From: an uncultured Ferrovum sp.
Lineage (GTDB): Bacteria > Pseudomonadota > Gammaproteobacteria > Burkholderiales > Ferrovaceae
Direction: 5' to 3'
NCBI GenBank assembly: GCA_903893215.1
Contig: CAITLJ010000082.1
Location: 1-64,000, forward strand
DNA length: 64,000 bases
Shown here: positions 55,922 through 64,000 of the stretch, piece by piece
Position numbering within the stretch: position 1 is the first letter of the stretch
Layout of the letters: each line of letters starts with the position of its first letter
Notes under the pieces: generated by a model
Seen by the model: only the letters and a program-made list of their open reading frames with translations
Database searches by the model: none
Told to the model about the DNA's origin: nothing
Program-made: the position numbers and the translations under genes

Positions 55922-57937
55922 TCAACGACGGGTCAGTGCCGTCAGTCCGTCCGCCACGCTGTTGGCCTCGGATGCCGCACTGGCCGTGCCTGCGCTGAAG
56001 GACTCGACTTGGGCCAGCATCTCGGACAGCTTGCCGACCTGTGCCGATTGATGCTCGATTTCGTGTGCCACATGGCCGATTTCGCCCGCCAGCAGATTCA
56101 CGTCTTTGCCGATTTCCGCGGCACTGTTGCGCGATTGCTCGGACAGTTTGCGCACTTCATCGGCAACCACTGCAAATCCACGGCCTTGTTCGCCGGCGCG
56201 CGCCGCTTCGATCGCCGCATTCAGCGCAAGCAGATTGGTCTGATCGGCAATCTTCTGGATCACGCTCACCACACGCTGAATACGCTGACTGGCCTCCGCC
56301 AGGTCACGCGCACTCCTGGCGGCAGTCGCCGCTTGTGAAGCCACACTCTCGACGGTGCCATTGGCATCGTGGATCACCTGTTGTTGGCGCACGACCTGCT
56401 CGTTCAATTTGCCCATCGAGGCGTACAGATCACCCGCGCTGGATTCGAGTTTGAGGTCCGTCTCGGCGCGCTGCTGGTTCGCGCCCTCCAGGGTTTCACC
56501 CAACTGGTTGAGGCCAAACACCACTTTCGAGATGTTGCCGTCAAAACTGCCTGGATCCAGAGTGGCGCGGAAGTCCAAGGCGCGATAGGCGTCGATCTGT
56601 CCGACCACAACACGCGCGAGTCCCGCCAGCTTGGAGATTTGGCGACGCAGGAAAAAGGCCTTGAACTCGCCGTAGTGACCGACAAAGTTGTCGACGAATT
56701 CGTCGCGAAAGCGCTCTCCGGCGGCGACGCGGTAAAAAAATATTGCTGTCAGCGTCTGGTTGAGGTTGAGGCCCAGGATTTCTCCGAAGGTCGAGAAGCC
56801 TGCGATGCCATTGCCGGAGATCACGCCTCCCATGCGCGGAAGCTCTTTCTGATTGTAGAGTCGGCGCAGAATGCAGTCGTTCAGGATCCCACCGATCGGT
56901 TGCCCGGGCTTGCCTTCCATGAAGCGCCGGAAGTCGCGCTCGGTTGCGTCAACCAAACCGGTCCGGCGCACCATCATCAAGTCTTCGCCGGCACCTACAT
57001 CGCAATAGAAATGTACACGCTGGGTAGTCAGATCGATGCGCGAAATCGAACGCACGAAGAATTCCTTGCCGACCGGAATCGCAAAGGAGTGATCGGCGAG
57101 ACGGTGTTCGAGCTCCTTGGGCGCGCAGGACAGGGTTTTGCACAGCGCATCGATCAGCGTGGTGATCTGCCCTTTTTCATCCAGCACCTGATGCACGTAG
57201 CGCTGTTCGAGCGAGCCGTTGAGCACCTGGAAGCGGGTAGGGGTGGGATCGAAGTTCTGCGTCTTGAGCACGCCGAAGCGCACGCCGGGGCGCATTTTCA
57301 GGAACGCGATCATGGCGTGGTTGGTGTATCGACGTGTCCCGTCGTGCATCCAGCTCGCACCAAAGTCCAGCTTGCCACCCGAAGACCCACCCACAAACAG
57401 GCAAGGGAAGCGCCGCGACTCATAGAGCGCCTCCATCAGGAAGGATTCCGAGTTCGACAGCCCGTCGATCAGCACATAGGCGAGGGTGTCACGATGATCG
57501 ATATCGACCGGCACCGACACTTGTTCGAGTGTCCGGCGGATACGTTCTACCCGGGTCTGCACGTCACAATTGACCTGCTGCCCGCGCAAATCCTCGCTGC
57601 CAAGTGGCACGGTCACGATATGCGCCTGCGCAACGACGCTGGCGTCGAACACCTGCACCACGATATTGTCCCAGGTCCCGCTGGTGCTGCAGTAGAGGTT
57701 GCGTCCGCTGTTATGGAGTTCGCCCGCGGTGGAGCACACCATCATGGTGGCCGAGGGAAAGCGGCTGCGCAGCCGCTGGGCTACGCCATCGATGTCCACA
57801 TGGGGTGAAGCATAGGCCAGCACGAAACTGGCCGTGCCTGGGACACCTTCCAGGCGGCTGGACAGTTCGGCTGCGCTTGATTCGACAACGACAATGCCTT
57901 CAGTGGTGGAACCCTTGCGACGCTTGAACCCAAACAT
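55922..57937 (-). CDS. FIST-domain methyl-accepting chemotaxis-type signal protein
   Basis: A 671-residue soluble sensor. Residues ~20-370 form FIST_N and FIST_C domains ([51 protein letters not shown]). The C-terminal part is the MCP signalling hairpin with the conserved tip [20 protein letters not shown] followed by [18 protein letters not shown]. No transmembrane segment is seen, so it is a cytoplasmic receptor. FIST domains are thought to sense small ligands such as amino acids. No che genes are near. Confidence 0.9.
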   Translation of the reverse strand: MFGFKRRKGSTTEGIVVVESSAAELSSRLEGVPGTASFVLAYASPHVDIDGVAQRLRSRFPSATMMVCSTAGELHNSGRNLYCSTSGTWDNIVVQVFDASVVAQAHIVTVPLGSEDLRGQQVNCDVQTRVERIRRTLEQVSVPVDIDHRDTLAYVLIDGLSNSESFLMEALYESRRFPCLFVGGSSGGKLDFGASWMHDGTRRYTNHAMIAFLKMRPGVRFGVLKTQNFDPTPTRFQVLNGSLEQRYVHQVLDEKGQITTLIDALCKTLSCAPKELEHRLADHSFAIPVGKEFFVRSISRIDLTTQRVHFYCDVGAGEDLMMVRRTGLVDATERDFRRFMEGKPGQPIGGILNDCILRRLYNQKELPRMGGVISGNGIAGFSTFGEILGLNLNQTLTAIFFYRVAAGERFRDEFVDNFVGHYGEFKAFFLRRQISKLAGLARVVVGQIDAYRALDFRATLDPGSFDGNISKVVFGLNQLGETLEGANQQRAETDLKLESSAGDLYASMGKLNEQVVRQQQVIHDANGTVESVASQAATAARSARDLAEASQRIQRVVSVIQKIADQTNLLALNAAIEAARAGEQGRGFAVVADEVRKLSEQSRNSAAEIGKDVNLLAGEIGHVAHEIEHQSAQVGKLSEMLAQVESFSAGTASAASEANSVADGLTALTRR

Positions 57938-58116
57938 GTGAATAGCCCTAGGTTTGCCTCAAGGCGGTCGTGCTGAGATGCCGCACCTGAGTGGTTTTGT
58001 AATATTGATCACCGCCGTCGCGCGTAGCGCTTTCGACGCTGTTGTAATCCCACTAGCGGCGACTGCTTTGGGACCTTGACCGCGGAATTGCGTGCATTTG
58101 ATCCAGATCAAGCAAT

Positions 58117-58153
58117 CCAAAGAAAAAGGCGCCAAAGGCGCCCTTTTCTTTGG
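58117..58153. terminator. Bidirectional intrinsic terminator
   Basis: CCAAAGAAAAAGGCGCC-AAA-GGCGCCCTTTTCTTTGG is a long inverted repeat. The GC core is flanked by A-rich and T-rich arms, so it can terminate transcription from either side. Confidence 0.85.
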
Positions 58154-58187
58154 ACCGGAAGCGCGTCGCCTCCCAAAATCCGGCAGA

Positions 58188-58427
58188 TTACTCGTCGAAG
58201 GGGTGACGCCGGATGATGGCTTCGACCCGATCCGGCCCGGTCGAGTTGACATCGATCGGTACTTCGAACCCTGATACCCGGACCGCATCCGGCCTGAACG
58301 GCAGCGCCCGTCCAAAGTCCACCCCTGCGCGGACACCCCGATCGCCTGGCGTTCGGAGCAGGATGACTGCGTACCCTTCCTCAGAACGCGCCCAGCGCTG
58401 GGCAGCTCCCCGCCCTCGGCAATCCAC
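58188..58427 (-). CDS. Hypothetical small protein, doubtful
   Basis: An open frame of 79 codons ends shortly before the terminator at 58117-58153. Its second half (VDFGRALPFRPDAVRVSGFE, then VPIDVNSTGPDRVEAIIRRH) looks protein-like. The same VDFGRAxPFRPDAVRVSGF stretch recurs at 63708-63765 behind an IS91-family transposase end. The first half is low complexity and the true start is unclear. It may be a remnant of a larger gene. No function is recognised. Confidence 0.35.
   Translation of the reverse strand: MDCRGRGAAQRWARSEEGYAVILLRTPGDRGVRAGVDFGRALPFRPDAVRVSGFEVPIDVNSTGPDRVEAIIRRHPFDE
58266..58323. repeat. 58-bp direct repeat, copy 1
   Basis: GAACCCTGATACCCGGACCG through CCAAAGTCCACC matches 63708-63765 with a single base difference (A/T at 58303). 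Both copies are in the same orientation and 5.4 kb apart. Confidence 0.9.
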
Positions 58428-58821
58428 CGATGGACGGTATGCGCTCAGGCTAAGTCGAGTTCGGCGTCCAGGCGCGCCGGTGCCTGGGGTGGCGCCCGCG
58501 CAGGCAAGCCCATCCGCGCGCTGCGCCGTGGCGGCTGCATGCCTGGCTCTGGATCGGCGGCCGTGTGTGGCAGCACCTCCCGGCCCACTCCGCCATGCAG
58601 GCCTTCCGTACCTGGATCAGGCAGTTGGGCGACCACTCGGCGTCCAACTGAAGCGGAGGCGCCCAGCCACCTGCACGCCGGATCACTGCCGGGGCCGGGC
58701 GCGCACCGCATCCCGGTTGCGCCAAACTGATATTGCAATTATTCACAAATAAACAGCAATTTAAGAATTTATTTGAAAGTAACATCTGCACTCAACCCTT
58801 GCCCGTTACCGGAGTACAGGC

Positions 58822-60372
58822 ATGCCAGCACTTCAGACCGCCCCGGCGGTGCCCGTCATCTATCCGCCGAATGCCGCCGAGGCATCGCGTTTCCTGCAGC
58901 AATGCGCGATCGCTGCCACGGATGCCGACATTGCCGCGCTGCAAGGCATGGGCTATGCCGCCTGGCTGGACGCCCAGTTCGCCAAACCGGCCGTGCAAAC
59001 CAACACCGCGTGGCTGATAGCGCATGGCTACGCGGCCAGCACCAACCAGTTCAGCAATGCCGGCGTCGACAACACCGTGTGGCGTTCCCTGATCGCCGAG
59101 CAGAACCCGGTGATGCAGCGTCTGGCCATGTTCTGGCTCGAGTATTTCGTGGTCTCGCTGGCAGGCCTGCCAACCAGCTGGCCACAATTCCTGGGGGCCG
59201 CCTACGTCGACCTGCTGACCCGCATGGCGGTGGCCAATTTTCGCGACCTGCTCGCTGCGGTCACGCTGTCGCCCGCGATGGGGGAATATCTGAGCCTGCG
59301 CGGCAGCCTGCCGGCAGATGCCACCAGCCATCGCCATCCCGACGAAAATTATGCCCGCGAGGTGATGCAGCTGTTCACCCTTGGCCTTTATCAGCTCGCC
59401 CCTGATGGCAGTCCGCTACTGGTCAACGGGCAGCCACAGCCAAGCTACACCCAGGGTGACGTGACCGGCCTCGCCGCAGCGCTGACCGGCTGGGACTTTG
59501 CGGCCGCCCAGTCCTCACCGGCCTACGCCACCCTGCCGATGGTGCAGGTGCCGGGCCATCACACCACCGGCAGCACCACCTTCCTCGGGGTGACGATTCC
59601 GGCCGGCACCAGCGGTGCAGCCGCGCTCAACATCGTCCTCGACACCCTGTTCCATCACCCCAACGTGGCGCCCTTTGTGGCACGCCATTTGATCCAGCGC
59701 CTGGTAACCAGCAACCCGAGCCGGGCCTACATCGCCCGCGTGTCGGCGGTGTTTGCCAACGATGGCACGGGGGTGCGCGGCAACATGAAGGCCGTGATCA
59801 AGGCCGCCCTGCTCGACAGCGAGGCACGCAACAGCAGCCTGCCCACCGCCGGTCGCCTGCGCGAGCCCATGCTGCGTTTTGCCCAGTGGGCGCGCACCTT
59901 CAACGCCAGTTCCTCTACCGGCAACTGGACCATCGGCAACACCAGCGATCCGGCCACAGCACTGGGCCAGAGCCCGCTGCGGTCGCCCACGGTGTTCAAC
60001 TTTTTCAGCCCGGACTACGTTCCCCCTGGCTCGACACTGGCCGCCAGCGGCGCAGTGGCGCCGGAAACCCAGCTGCTCGATGAATCCACGGTGGCGGGCT
60101 ATCTGAATTTCATGCAGCGGGCGATTGGTAGCGGCATTGGCGATGTTTCGGCCAGCTACAGCAGCGAGCTTGCATTGGCTACCAATGTCAGCGCCTTGCT
60201 GGCGCGCATCAACCTGCTGTTGGCCGCCAACCAGGTCGACACGGCCACGCTGGGCCAGATCGGCGCCGCGCTCAACACCATCGATGCGGGCACCGCGGCA
60301 GGCAAGCTGGCGCGCGTCGAGGCAGCAATCTTCCTGGTCATGGCCACTCCGACCTACCAGGTTCTCAAGTGA
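58822..60372 (+). CDS. DUF1800 family protein
   Basis: A 516-residue protein starting at ATG 58822 behind GGAGTACAGGC. It has the DUF1800 pattern: FLQQCAIAATDADIAALQGM, GYAAWLDAQFAKP, HPDENYAREVMQLFTLGLYQ, LAAALTGWDF and FNFFSPDYVPPGS. No signal peptide is evident. It is followed at once by a DUF1501 gene, the usual partner. The pair is widespread and its biochemical role is not established. Confidence 0.88.
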   Translation: MPALQTAPAVPVIYPPNAAEASRFLQQCAIAATDADIAALQGMGYAAWLDAQFAKPAVQTNTAWLIAHGYAASTNQFSNAGVDNTVWRSLIAEQNPVMQRLAMFWLEYFVVSLAGLPTSWPQFLGAAYVDLLTRMAVANFRDLLAAVTLSPAMGEYLSLRGSLPADATSHRHPDENYAREVMQLFTLGLYQLAPDGSPLLVNGQPQPSYTQGDVTGLAAALTGWDFAAAQSSPAYATLPMVQVPGHHTTGSTTFLGVTIPAGTSGAAALNIVLDTLFHHPNVAPFVARHLIQRLVTSNPSRAYIARVSAVFANDGTGVRGNMKAVIKAALLDSEARNSSLPTAGRLREPMLRFAQWARTFNASSSTGNWTIGNTSDPATALGQSPLRSPTVFNFFSPDYVPPGSTLAASGAVAPETQLLDESTVAGYLNFMQRAIGSGIGDVSASYSSELALATNVSALLARINLLLAANQVDTATLGQIGAALNTIDAGTAAGKLARVEAAIFLVMATPTYQVLK

Positions 60373-60379
60373 GGCGATG

Positions 60380-61747
60380 ATGGACAAGACCACTCCGGCG
60401 CGTCGCGCCTTCCTGCGTCAGCTGGCGGCCTATGGCAGCCTCGGCGCTGCCAGCCGCCTCGCCCTGCCGCTCTCGCTACTGGGCACCGCCACGGCTGAGG
60501 CGGCCACCGATTACAAGGCGCTGGTGTGCGTCTACCTGCAGGGCGGTAATGATTACGCCAACACCGTAGTGCCATTCGATGGCCCCAGCCATGCCCTCTA
60601 TGCCGGCTTGCGCAGCACGCTGGCGCTGCCCGCCAGCAGCCTCGCCGCCACCGCGCTCAGCCCGCGCAACGTGCTGGCGGGTGGCGTGCGCTTTGCCCTC
60701 GCGCCGGGGCTGGCGCCAGTCAAGCCCCTGTTCGACGCCGGCCAGCTGTCGGTGCTGCTCAACATCGGCACTCTGGTGGCGCCGACCAGCAAGGCGCAGT
60801 TCACGGCCTCCAGCGTGCCAGTACCGCCGCGCCTGTTCTCCCACATCGACCAGCAGAGCTTTTCGCAGACCCTGATCAGCGACCAGGCGACCGGCTGGGC
60901 CGGGCGTATCGAGGACCTGCTGATGGCCAACAACACGAATGCCACCTTCAGCGCCATTTCCGCCACCGGCAATTCGATTTTCCTGAGTGGCCGCTCGGCC
61001 ACCCAATACCAGGTCAGCCCCAGCGGCGCGGTGGCGATCAACGGCCTCGGCGGCCGGGTGTTCGGCTCCAGCGCGGTCGGCACAGCCCTGCAGTCCCTGA
61101 TCACGGCCAGCCGCAGCCATCCGATCGAAAGCGAGGTGAGCGGAATGGCGCGGCGGTCGATCAGTGCGCAGGGCATGGTCAGCAGTGCGATCGGTACCAC
61201 CTCGCCCTTTGCCTCGCTGTTCCCGTCCGGCAACAGCCTGGCTGCCCAGTTGCATATCGTGGCGCGCCTGATCAATGCGCGCGCGGCGCTGGGGGCCGGC
61301 CGGCAGGTGTTCATGGTCTCGCTCGGTGGCTTCGATCTTCACGATCATCTCAGCGCGCAGCACCCGCTGCTGATGGATACCCTCGGGCACGCGCTGGCGT
61401 CGTTCCAGGCTGCCGTGATGCAGATGGGGCTGGGGGCCAACGTGACCAGCTTCACGGCGTCGGACTTCGGACGCACGCTCACCTCCAACGGCGATGGCAG
61501 CGACCACGGCTGGGGCAGTCACCACTTCCTGATGGGGGGCGCCATCCGCGGCGGCCAGATCCTTGGCACCCCGCCGGCGCTGGCCAACAATGGTCCGGAC
61601 GATGTCGGGCAGGGGCGCCTGATTCCAACCCTGGCCTGGGATCAGCTGGCCGGCCAACTGGGCGGCTGGTTCGGCGCTAGTGCCAGCCAGCTCGCCACGG
61701 TGCTGCCCAACCTGCGCAATTTCGGAAGTGCGCCTGCGATGGTGTGA
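60380..61747 (+). CDS. DUF1501 family protein with Tat-type leader
   Basis: A 455-residue protein with a twin-arginine leader (PARRAFLRQLAAYGSLGAAS, cut near AEAA). DUF1501/sulfatase-like blocks follow: LVCVYLQGGNDYANTVVPFD, MVSLGGFDLHDHL, FTASDFGRTLTSNGDGSDHG and WGSHHFLMGGAIRGG. It belongs to the alkaline-phosphatase-like superfold and probably acts in the periplasm. The start is 60377 or 60380, and the latter has better spacing from the ribosome site. It is the partner of the DUF1800 gene, 7 bases upstream. Confidence 0.88.
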   Translation: MDKTTPARRAFLRQLAAYGSLGAASRLALPLSLLGTATAEAATDYKALVCVYLQGGNDYANTVVPFDGPSHALYAGLRSTLALPASSLAATALSPRNVLAGGVRFALAPGLAPVKPLFDAGQLSVLLNIGTLVAPTSKAQFTASSVPVPPRLFSHIDQQSFSQTLISDQATGWAGRIEDLLMANNTNATFSAISATGNSIFLSGRSATQYQVSPSGAVAINGLGGRVFGSSAVGTALQSLITASRSHPIESEVSGMARRSISAQGMVSSAIGTTSPFASLFPSGNSLAAQLHIVARLINARAALGAGRQVFMVSLGGFDLHDHLSAQHPLLMDTLGHALASFQAAVMQMGLGANVTSFTASDFGRTLTSNGDGSDHGWGSHHFLMGGAIRGGQILGTPPALANNGPDDVGQGRLIPTLAWDQLAGQLGGWFGASASQLATVLPNLRNFGSAPAMV

Positions 61748-61809
61748 GCGGGGTACGGCTGCCAGGTGCGAGAAATTGGCCCCCGGGCGACACCCCGGGT
61801 TTCCCCGCT

Positions 61810-62156
61810 GTGTCGATTAATTGACTGATGTAGCCATGCAGGTGGCCGGAACGCGTAAGCTGCTTTATCAGCGCATGGATGATGCGCTGCAGGATCGCGT
61901 CCAGTTCCTCCGGCGTGGGCGTGAGCAACTCCGGATAAGCGGCAAACAGCAGGCGCAGCGGAATCGGGAAGGACAGCACCCACTGCCGCACCGGCACCTC
62001 CGGGATCACCTCGTCAACCAGATAGGTCGCCGTCTCCGCGATTCGGCGACCGCCGCAGGAAGGGCAGAATCCACGCCCCTTGCACGAGAACGCCACCAGC
62101 CTGGTCCCATAAGCTGACGAGGCCACAAGGTACCAATTCCGATTCGAATTCCTCAT
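61810..62156 (-). pseudogene. IS91-family transposase, N-terminal and middle fragment
   Basis: The minus strand reads LVAFSCKGRGFCPSCGGRRI, the zinc-finger region of IS91-type transposases, then VRQWVLSFPIPLRLL. After LLTP it jumps to a middle-domain piece (PEELDAILQRIIHALIKQLT). An in-frame internal segment is therefore lost, and the catalytic region is missing. Beyond about 61815 the match ends. The fragment sits directly downstream of the AT-rich lipoprotein gene. Confidence 0.8.
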
Positions 62157-62210
62157 CAGTCATATATTCGCGACATCAAACGGCCGTTTTTCCGGAACCG
62201 AATATTCTCT

Positions 62211-63473
62211 CTATTGAAACCCTTCTTTGCTGGTAGTAAAGTCAACAAAGAACGAATGGTTAGTAAAGAAATCGATGCCAATAATGCTGGCGAAACTTGT
62301 ATTTTGAGTGATTTGAGTATAGGAGGTTGTGCTTGGTGCGCCAGCAGTGTAATTGAAATTAAAGCCGGATGCTGTCGCTATTGATATGCCGGTTCCTGCT
62401 GCAATTGTTGCAGGAAAGCTAGCGCTACTTGCTGCTGGAACGCTAATCGAGTTATGTGGGGTGCCCGTATCAAATGCGACTGGCATGCTAAAACTCTGGC
62501 TCGTTGTAATATCGGAAATGGTGCTAAATTGGGCGGGTTGGCACACTGATATTCCGTTACTGCTTCCCGAAGGCTGGTTTCCAGGGCAAGTTAGTTGTTC
62601 TGATGCAAATCCAGACTCGGATGAATCAGTCAATCCCACAGTGAAAATATTCGCTTGTGTACAGCCGTTCCATGTTGAGATGTCACAAGTGGGCTGCAAT
62701 GTCGCTGGACTTAGCATAAAGCCGGTATTGATTCCAGCGCCATAACTTAGATACCGCAGCGGACTGACTTGGTGACAGGTGCTGGTTGATTGCAGGTTAC
62801 AGATTGATAACGTCGGTGCCCCATTGCCGGACACAACAATTGCATTTCCTGCGGTATTGATTCCAAAAATTCCTTGATAAGAGGGCAATGTAGTCACGGG
62901 GGTTGGTGGCGAAGTAAATGTATTAAGAATGCTGAAATAAAAAAAGATAGGGACGCTGGCAGTAGTTAACTCACTATTAGCTCCAAATGTGACCGTGGCA
63001 AATCCAAGATTTCCAGTTTGCTGCGTTCCTGAAAAAGACTTGGTTCCTTGCACGTTAGTCACTGTGATTCCGTTGTACTGGATCGACGTCGCACCAGTTG
63101 GAAATACAAACCCACTTGAGCTGACCATGCTGGATGGGAAAATTGCTTGCGCATACATAGTGATTCCTGCCGAGCCTGAATCAAGTATGAGCGGTAATGC
63201 GGAAGGTAGCATTTGAGTGCCCACTGCAGTTACAGGCATAAAGATTCTTGAGCTATTGGAGTTGGCAGAGCCTGCAGGGTAAACAGCTACAGATGTCGCC
63301 GCATTGACTGTCGATGGACTATTAATAAAGCCAGCAGCGGAATTTGAAGAATTTCCTCCCCCGCCGCCACATCCACCCACCAAGCCAGCAGCAATTGAGG
63401 GCAAAACGCACAAACACAAATTGCGAACAACCGCGGGCATGGCAATGCCTGCATCGATTAATGGCTTTTTCAT
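62211..63473 (-). CDS. AT-rich lipoprotein with pepsin-like (DUF3443-type) fold
   Basis: A 420-residue lipoprotein. The start at 63473 has GGGAG upstream. The lipobox LVGGC (C35) is followed by a glycine run and a Ser/Asn-rich spacer. Two aspartic-protease-like motifs are present: LILDSGSAGITM (D98) and VAFDTGTP (D335). The end IIGIDFFTNHSFFVDF is the usual closing strand of pepsin-like or DUF3443 proteins. Base composition is far more AT-rich than the neighbours, and IS fragments flank it. It is therefore probably acquired by transfer. Whether it is a protease or a binding protein is open. Confidence 0.72.
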   Translation of the reverse strand: MKKPLIDAGIAMPAVVRNLCLCVLPSIAAGLVGGCGGGGGNSSNSAAGFINSPSTVNAATSVAVYPAGSANSNSSRIFMPVTAVGTQMLPSALPLILDSGSAGITMYAQAIFPSSMVSSSGFVFPTGATSIQYNGITVTNVQGTKSFSGTQQTGNLGFATVTFGANSELTTASVPIFFYFSILNTFTSPPTPVTTLPSYQGIFGINTAGNAIVVSGNGAPTLSICNLQSTSTCHQVSPLRYLSYGAGINTGFMLSPATLQPTCDISTWNGCTQANIFTVGLTDSSESGFASEQLTCPGNQPSGSSNGISVCQPAQFSTISDITTSQSFSMPVAFDTGTPHNSISVPAASSASFPATIAAGTGISIATASGFNFNYTAGAPSTTSYTQITQNTSFASIIGIDFFTNHSFFVDFTTSKEGFQ

Positions 63474-63496
63474 TTGATCCACTCCCTTTTTTATAT

Positions 63497-63655
63497 TGTA
63501 AGACGTTCCCCCGAGATTGAGTAGCACTGCGGTTTGGAGCCCAATCACCCCTGAGGAGGTTGGGCATGAAGAAGCGGTATACGGAGGAGCAGATCATCGG
63601 GTTTTTGCGTGACGCTGATGCTGGCCTGCCGGTCTAGGACCTGTGTCGGCAGCAT
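63497..63655 (+). pseudogene. IS3-family element end with OrfA stub
   Basis: The ATG at 63566, preceded by GAGGAGG, starts MKKRYTEEQIIGFLRDADAG, a typical IS3-family OrfA. After LPV an in-frame TAG replaces the usual Lys codon, then DLCRQH follows and similarity ends. The probable outer end (TGTAAGACGTTCCCCC) is at 63497, only 24 bases from the lipoprotein start. The stub may have changed expression of that gene. Confidence 0.78.
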
Positions 63656-63707
63656 TGGAGCGCGGGAATTTCAAACGGTGTGTTTCCCGGGCGAGTACCG
63701 CAACCTG

Positions 63708-63765
63708 GAACCCTGATACCCGGACCGCATCCGGCCTGAACGGCTGCGCCCGTCCAAAGTCCACC
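63708..63765. repeat. 58-bp direct repeat, copy 2
   Basis: This is the second copy of the sequence at 58266-58323, with one difference. Here it is joined directly to the broken end of the IS91-family transposase frame, so on the minus strand APNARLRREV runs straight into VDFGRAQPFRPDAVRVSGFQ. Confidence 0.9.
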
Positions 63766-64000
63766 TCCCGGCGTAGCCGGGCATTGGGCGCCACCCGCTC
63801 GTGCGACAGTGCCGGACGGGTGATGTAATGGCATAGGCGTTCCAGTTCACGGCGCTGGTCCGCCCGGCAGCGGATGCCAGCATGCAGACTGAAGCCCTGT
63901 CGGAGCACACAGCCAGGCTTGACCGTGTCGGCCACGTGCAACGTGTCCTGTCGCCGGAGGATCGATCGTCCGGCATTCGGGCCGAACGCAATCCGGTAGG
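63766..64000 (-). pseudogene. IS91-family transposase, C-terminal part (continues past window)
   Basis: Read in from the window edge, the minus strand gives YRIAFGPNAGRSILRRQDT, then QGFSLHAGIRCRADQRRELE and RLCHYITRPALSHER. These are the C-terminal blocks of IS91-type transposases. VAPNARLR follows directly, so about 50 residues between the two conserved blocks are lost in frame. The N-terminal half would lie beyond 64000. It is not the missing half of the fragment at 61810-62156, because the order on the strand is reversed. Confidence 0.8.

Larger units (their letters stand above)
57938..58821. other. 884-base spacer with remnants
   Basis: It holds a bidirectional hairpin (58117-58153), a short doubtful frame on the minus strand (58188-58427), a 58-bp segment repeated near the right window edge, and a plus-strand frame at about 58454-58651. 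That frame ends VWQHLPAHSAMQAFRTWIRQ and might be the tail of a LysR-type regulator, although this is weak. The last 90 bases are AT-rich and probably hold the promoter of the DUF1800 gene. Confidence 0.45.

Noticed and set aside
55637-56338. A 233-codon plus-strand frame after glmS
   Set aside because: It is low complexity and runs into the antisense of the FIST-MCP signalling domain. No start signal or family match.
61677-64000. One IS91 transposase gene interrupted by the lipoprotein gene
   Set aside because: On the minus strand the C-terminal half comes before the N-terminal half, so the two pieces cannot be one interrupted gene.

Overview
The window (about 63% GC over most genes, by eye) looks like the chromosome of a betaproteobacterial methylotroph. 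Supporting signs are a complete serine-cycle gene set, an NAD-linked fds-type formate dehydrogenase operon, a PEP-CTERM sorted protein, a DUF1631 gene next to glmS, and a copper-type (bufferin) RiPP operon. Rhodocyclales or Burkholderiales relatives such as Methyloversatilis would fit, but the genus cannot be fixed from sequence alone. Both window edges are insertion-sequence debris.

Region by region. 1-2.3 kb: an IS3-family end, one PEP-CTERM protein, then a graveyard of truncated genes (beta-propeller, IS3 orfB). 2.3-6.8 kb: peptidyl-dipeptidase Dcp, a crotonase-family enzyme and a secreted DUF4892-like protein, all on the minus strand. 7.1-9.8 kb: bufABC-doxX, converging on a C-terminally shortened patatin. 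10.5-11.3 kb: two gene stubs fused by a deletion and two palindromes. 11.3-20.3 kb: an uptake-type locus (NCS1 permease, MBL hydrolase, TonB receptor, TPR-sulfotransferase) facing a second MBL hydrolase with a thioesterase-like protein, then a 2-oxoglutarate hydroxylase. 20.3-25.4 kb: msrA, msrB, an orphan selA, a pteridine-reductase-like SDR, two secreted proteins. 25.4-33.7 kb: regulator and dehydrogenase, divergent from fdsGBA-fdhD-fdsD. 33.8-35.8 kb: rppH, rubrerythrin, a phosphoesterase. 35.9-50.6 kb: ftfL and gck on the minus strand, then glyA-sgaA-hprA-mtdA-fchA-mtkA-mtkB-ppc-mclA on the plus strand. 50.8-58 kb: DUF1631, glmS, a FIST-MCP sensor. 58.8-61.7 kb: a DUF1800/DUF1501 pair. 61.8-64 kb: an AT-rich lipoprotein gene between fragments of IS91-family transposases.

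How the genes work together: formate is the branch point. FdsABG oxidises it to CO2 with NADH production. FtfL, FchA and MtdA instead carry it to methylene-H4F, which GlyA joins to glycine. SgaA, HprA and Gck convert serine to 2-phosphoglycerate, Ppc carboxylates PEP, and MtkAB with MclA split malate into acetyl-CoA and glyoxylate. Only enolase, malate dehydrogenase and glyoxylate regeneration are missing from the window.

Points worth a second look are a 26-bp tandem hairpin array between fchA and mtkA whose stem is kept while the loop changes, the permease/TonB/sulfotransferase/double-MBL locus with a perfect operator-like palindrome, the bufferin operon, selA next to a cysteine-type formate dehydrogenase, and the IS91-bounded cassette at the right edge.
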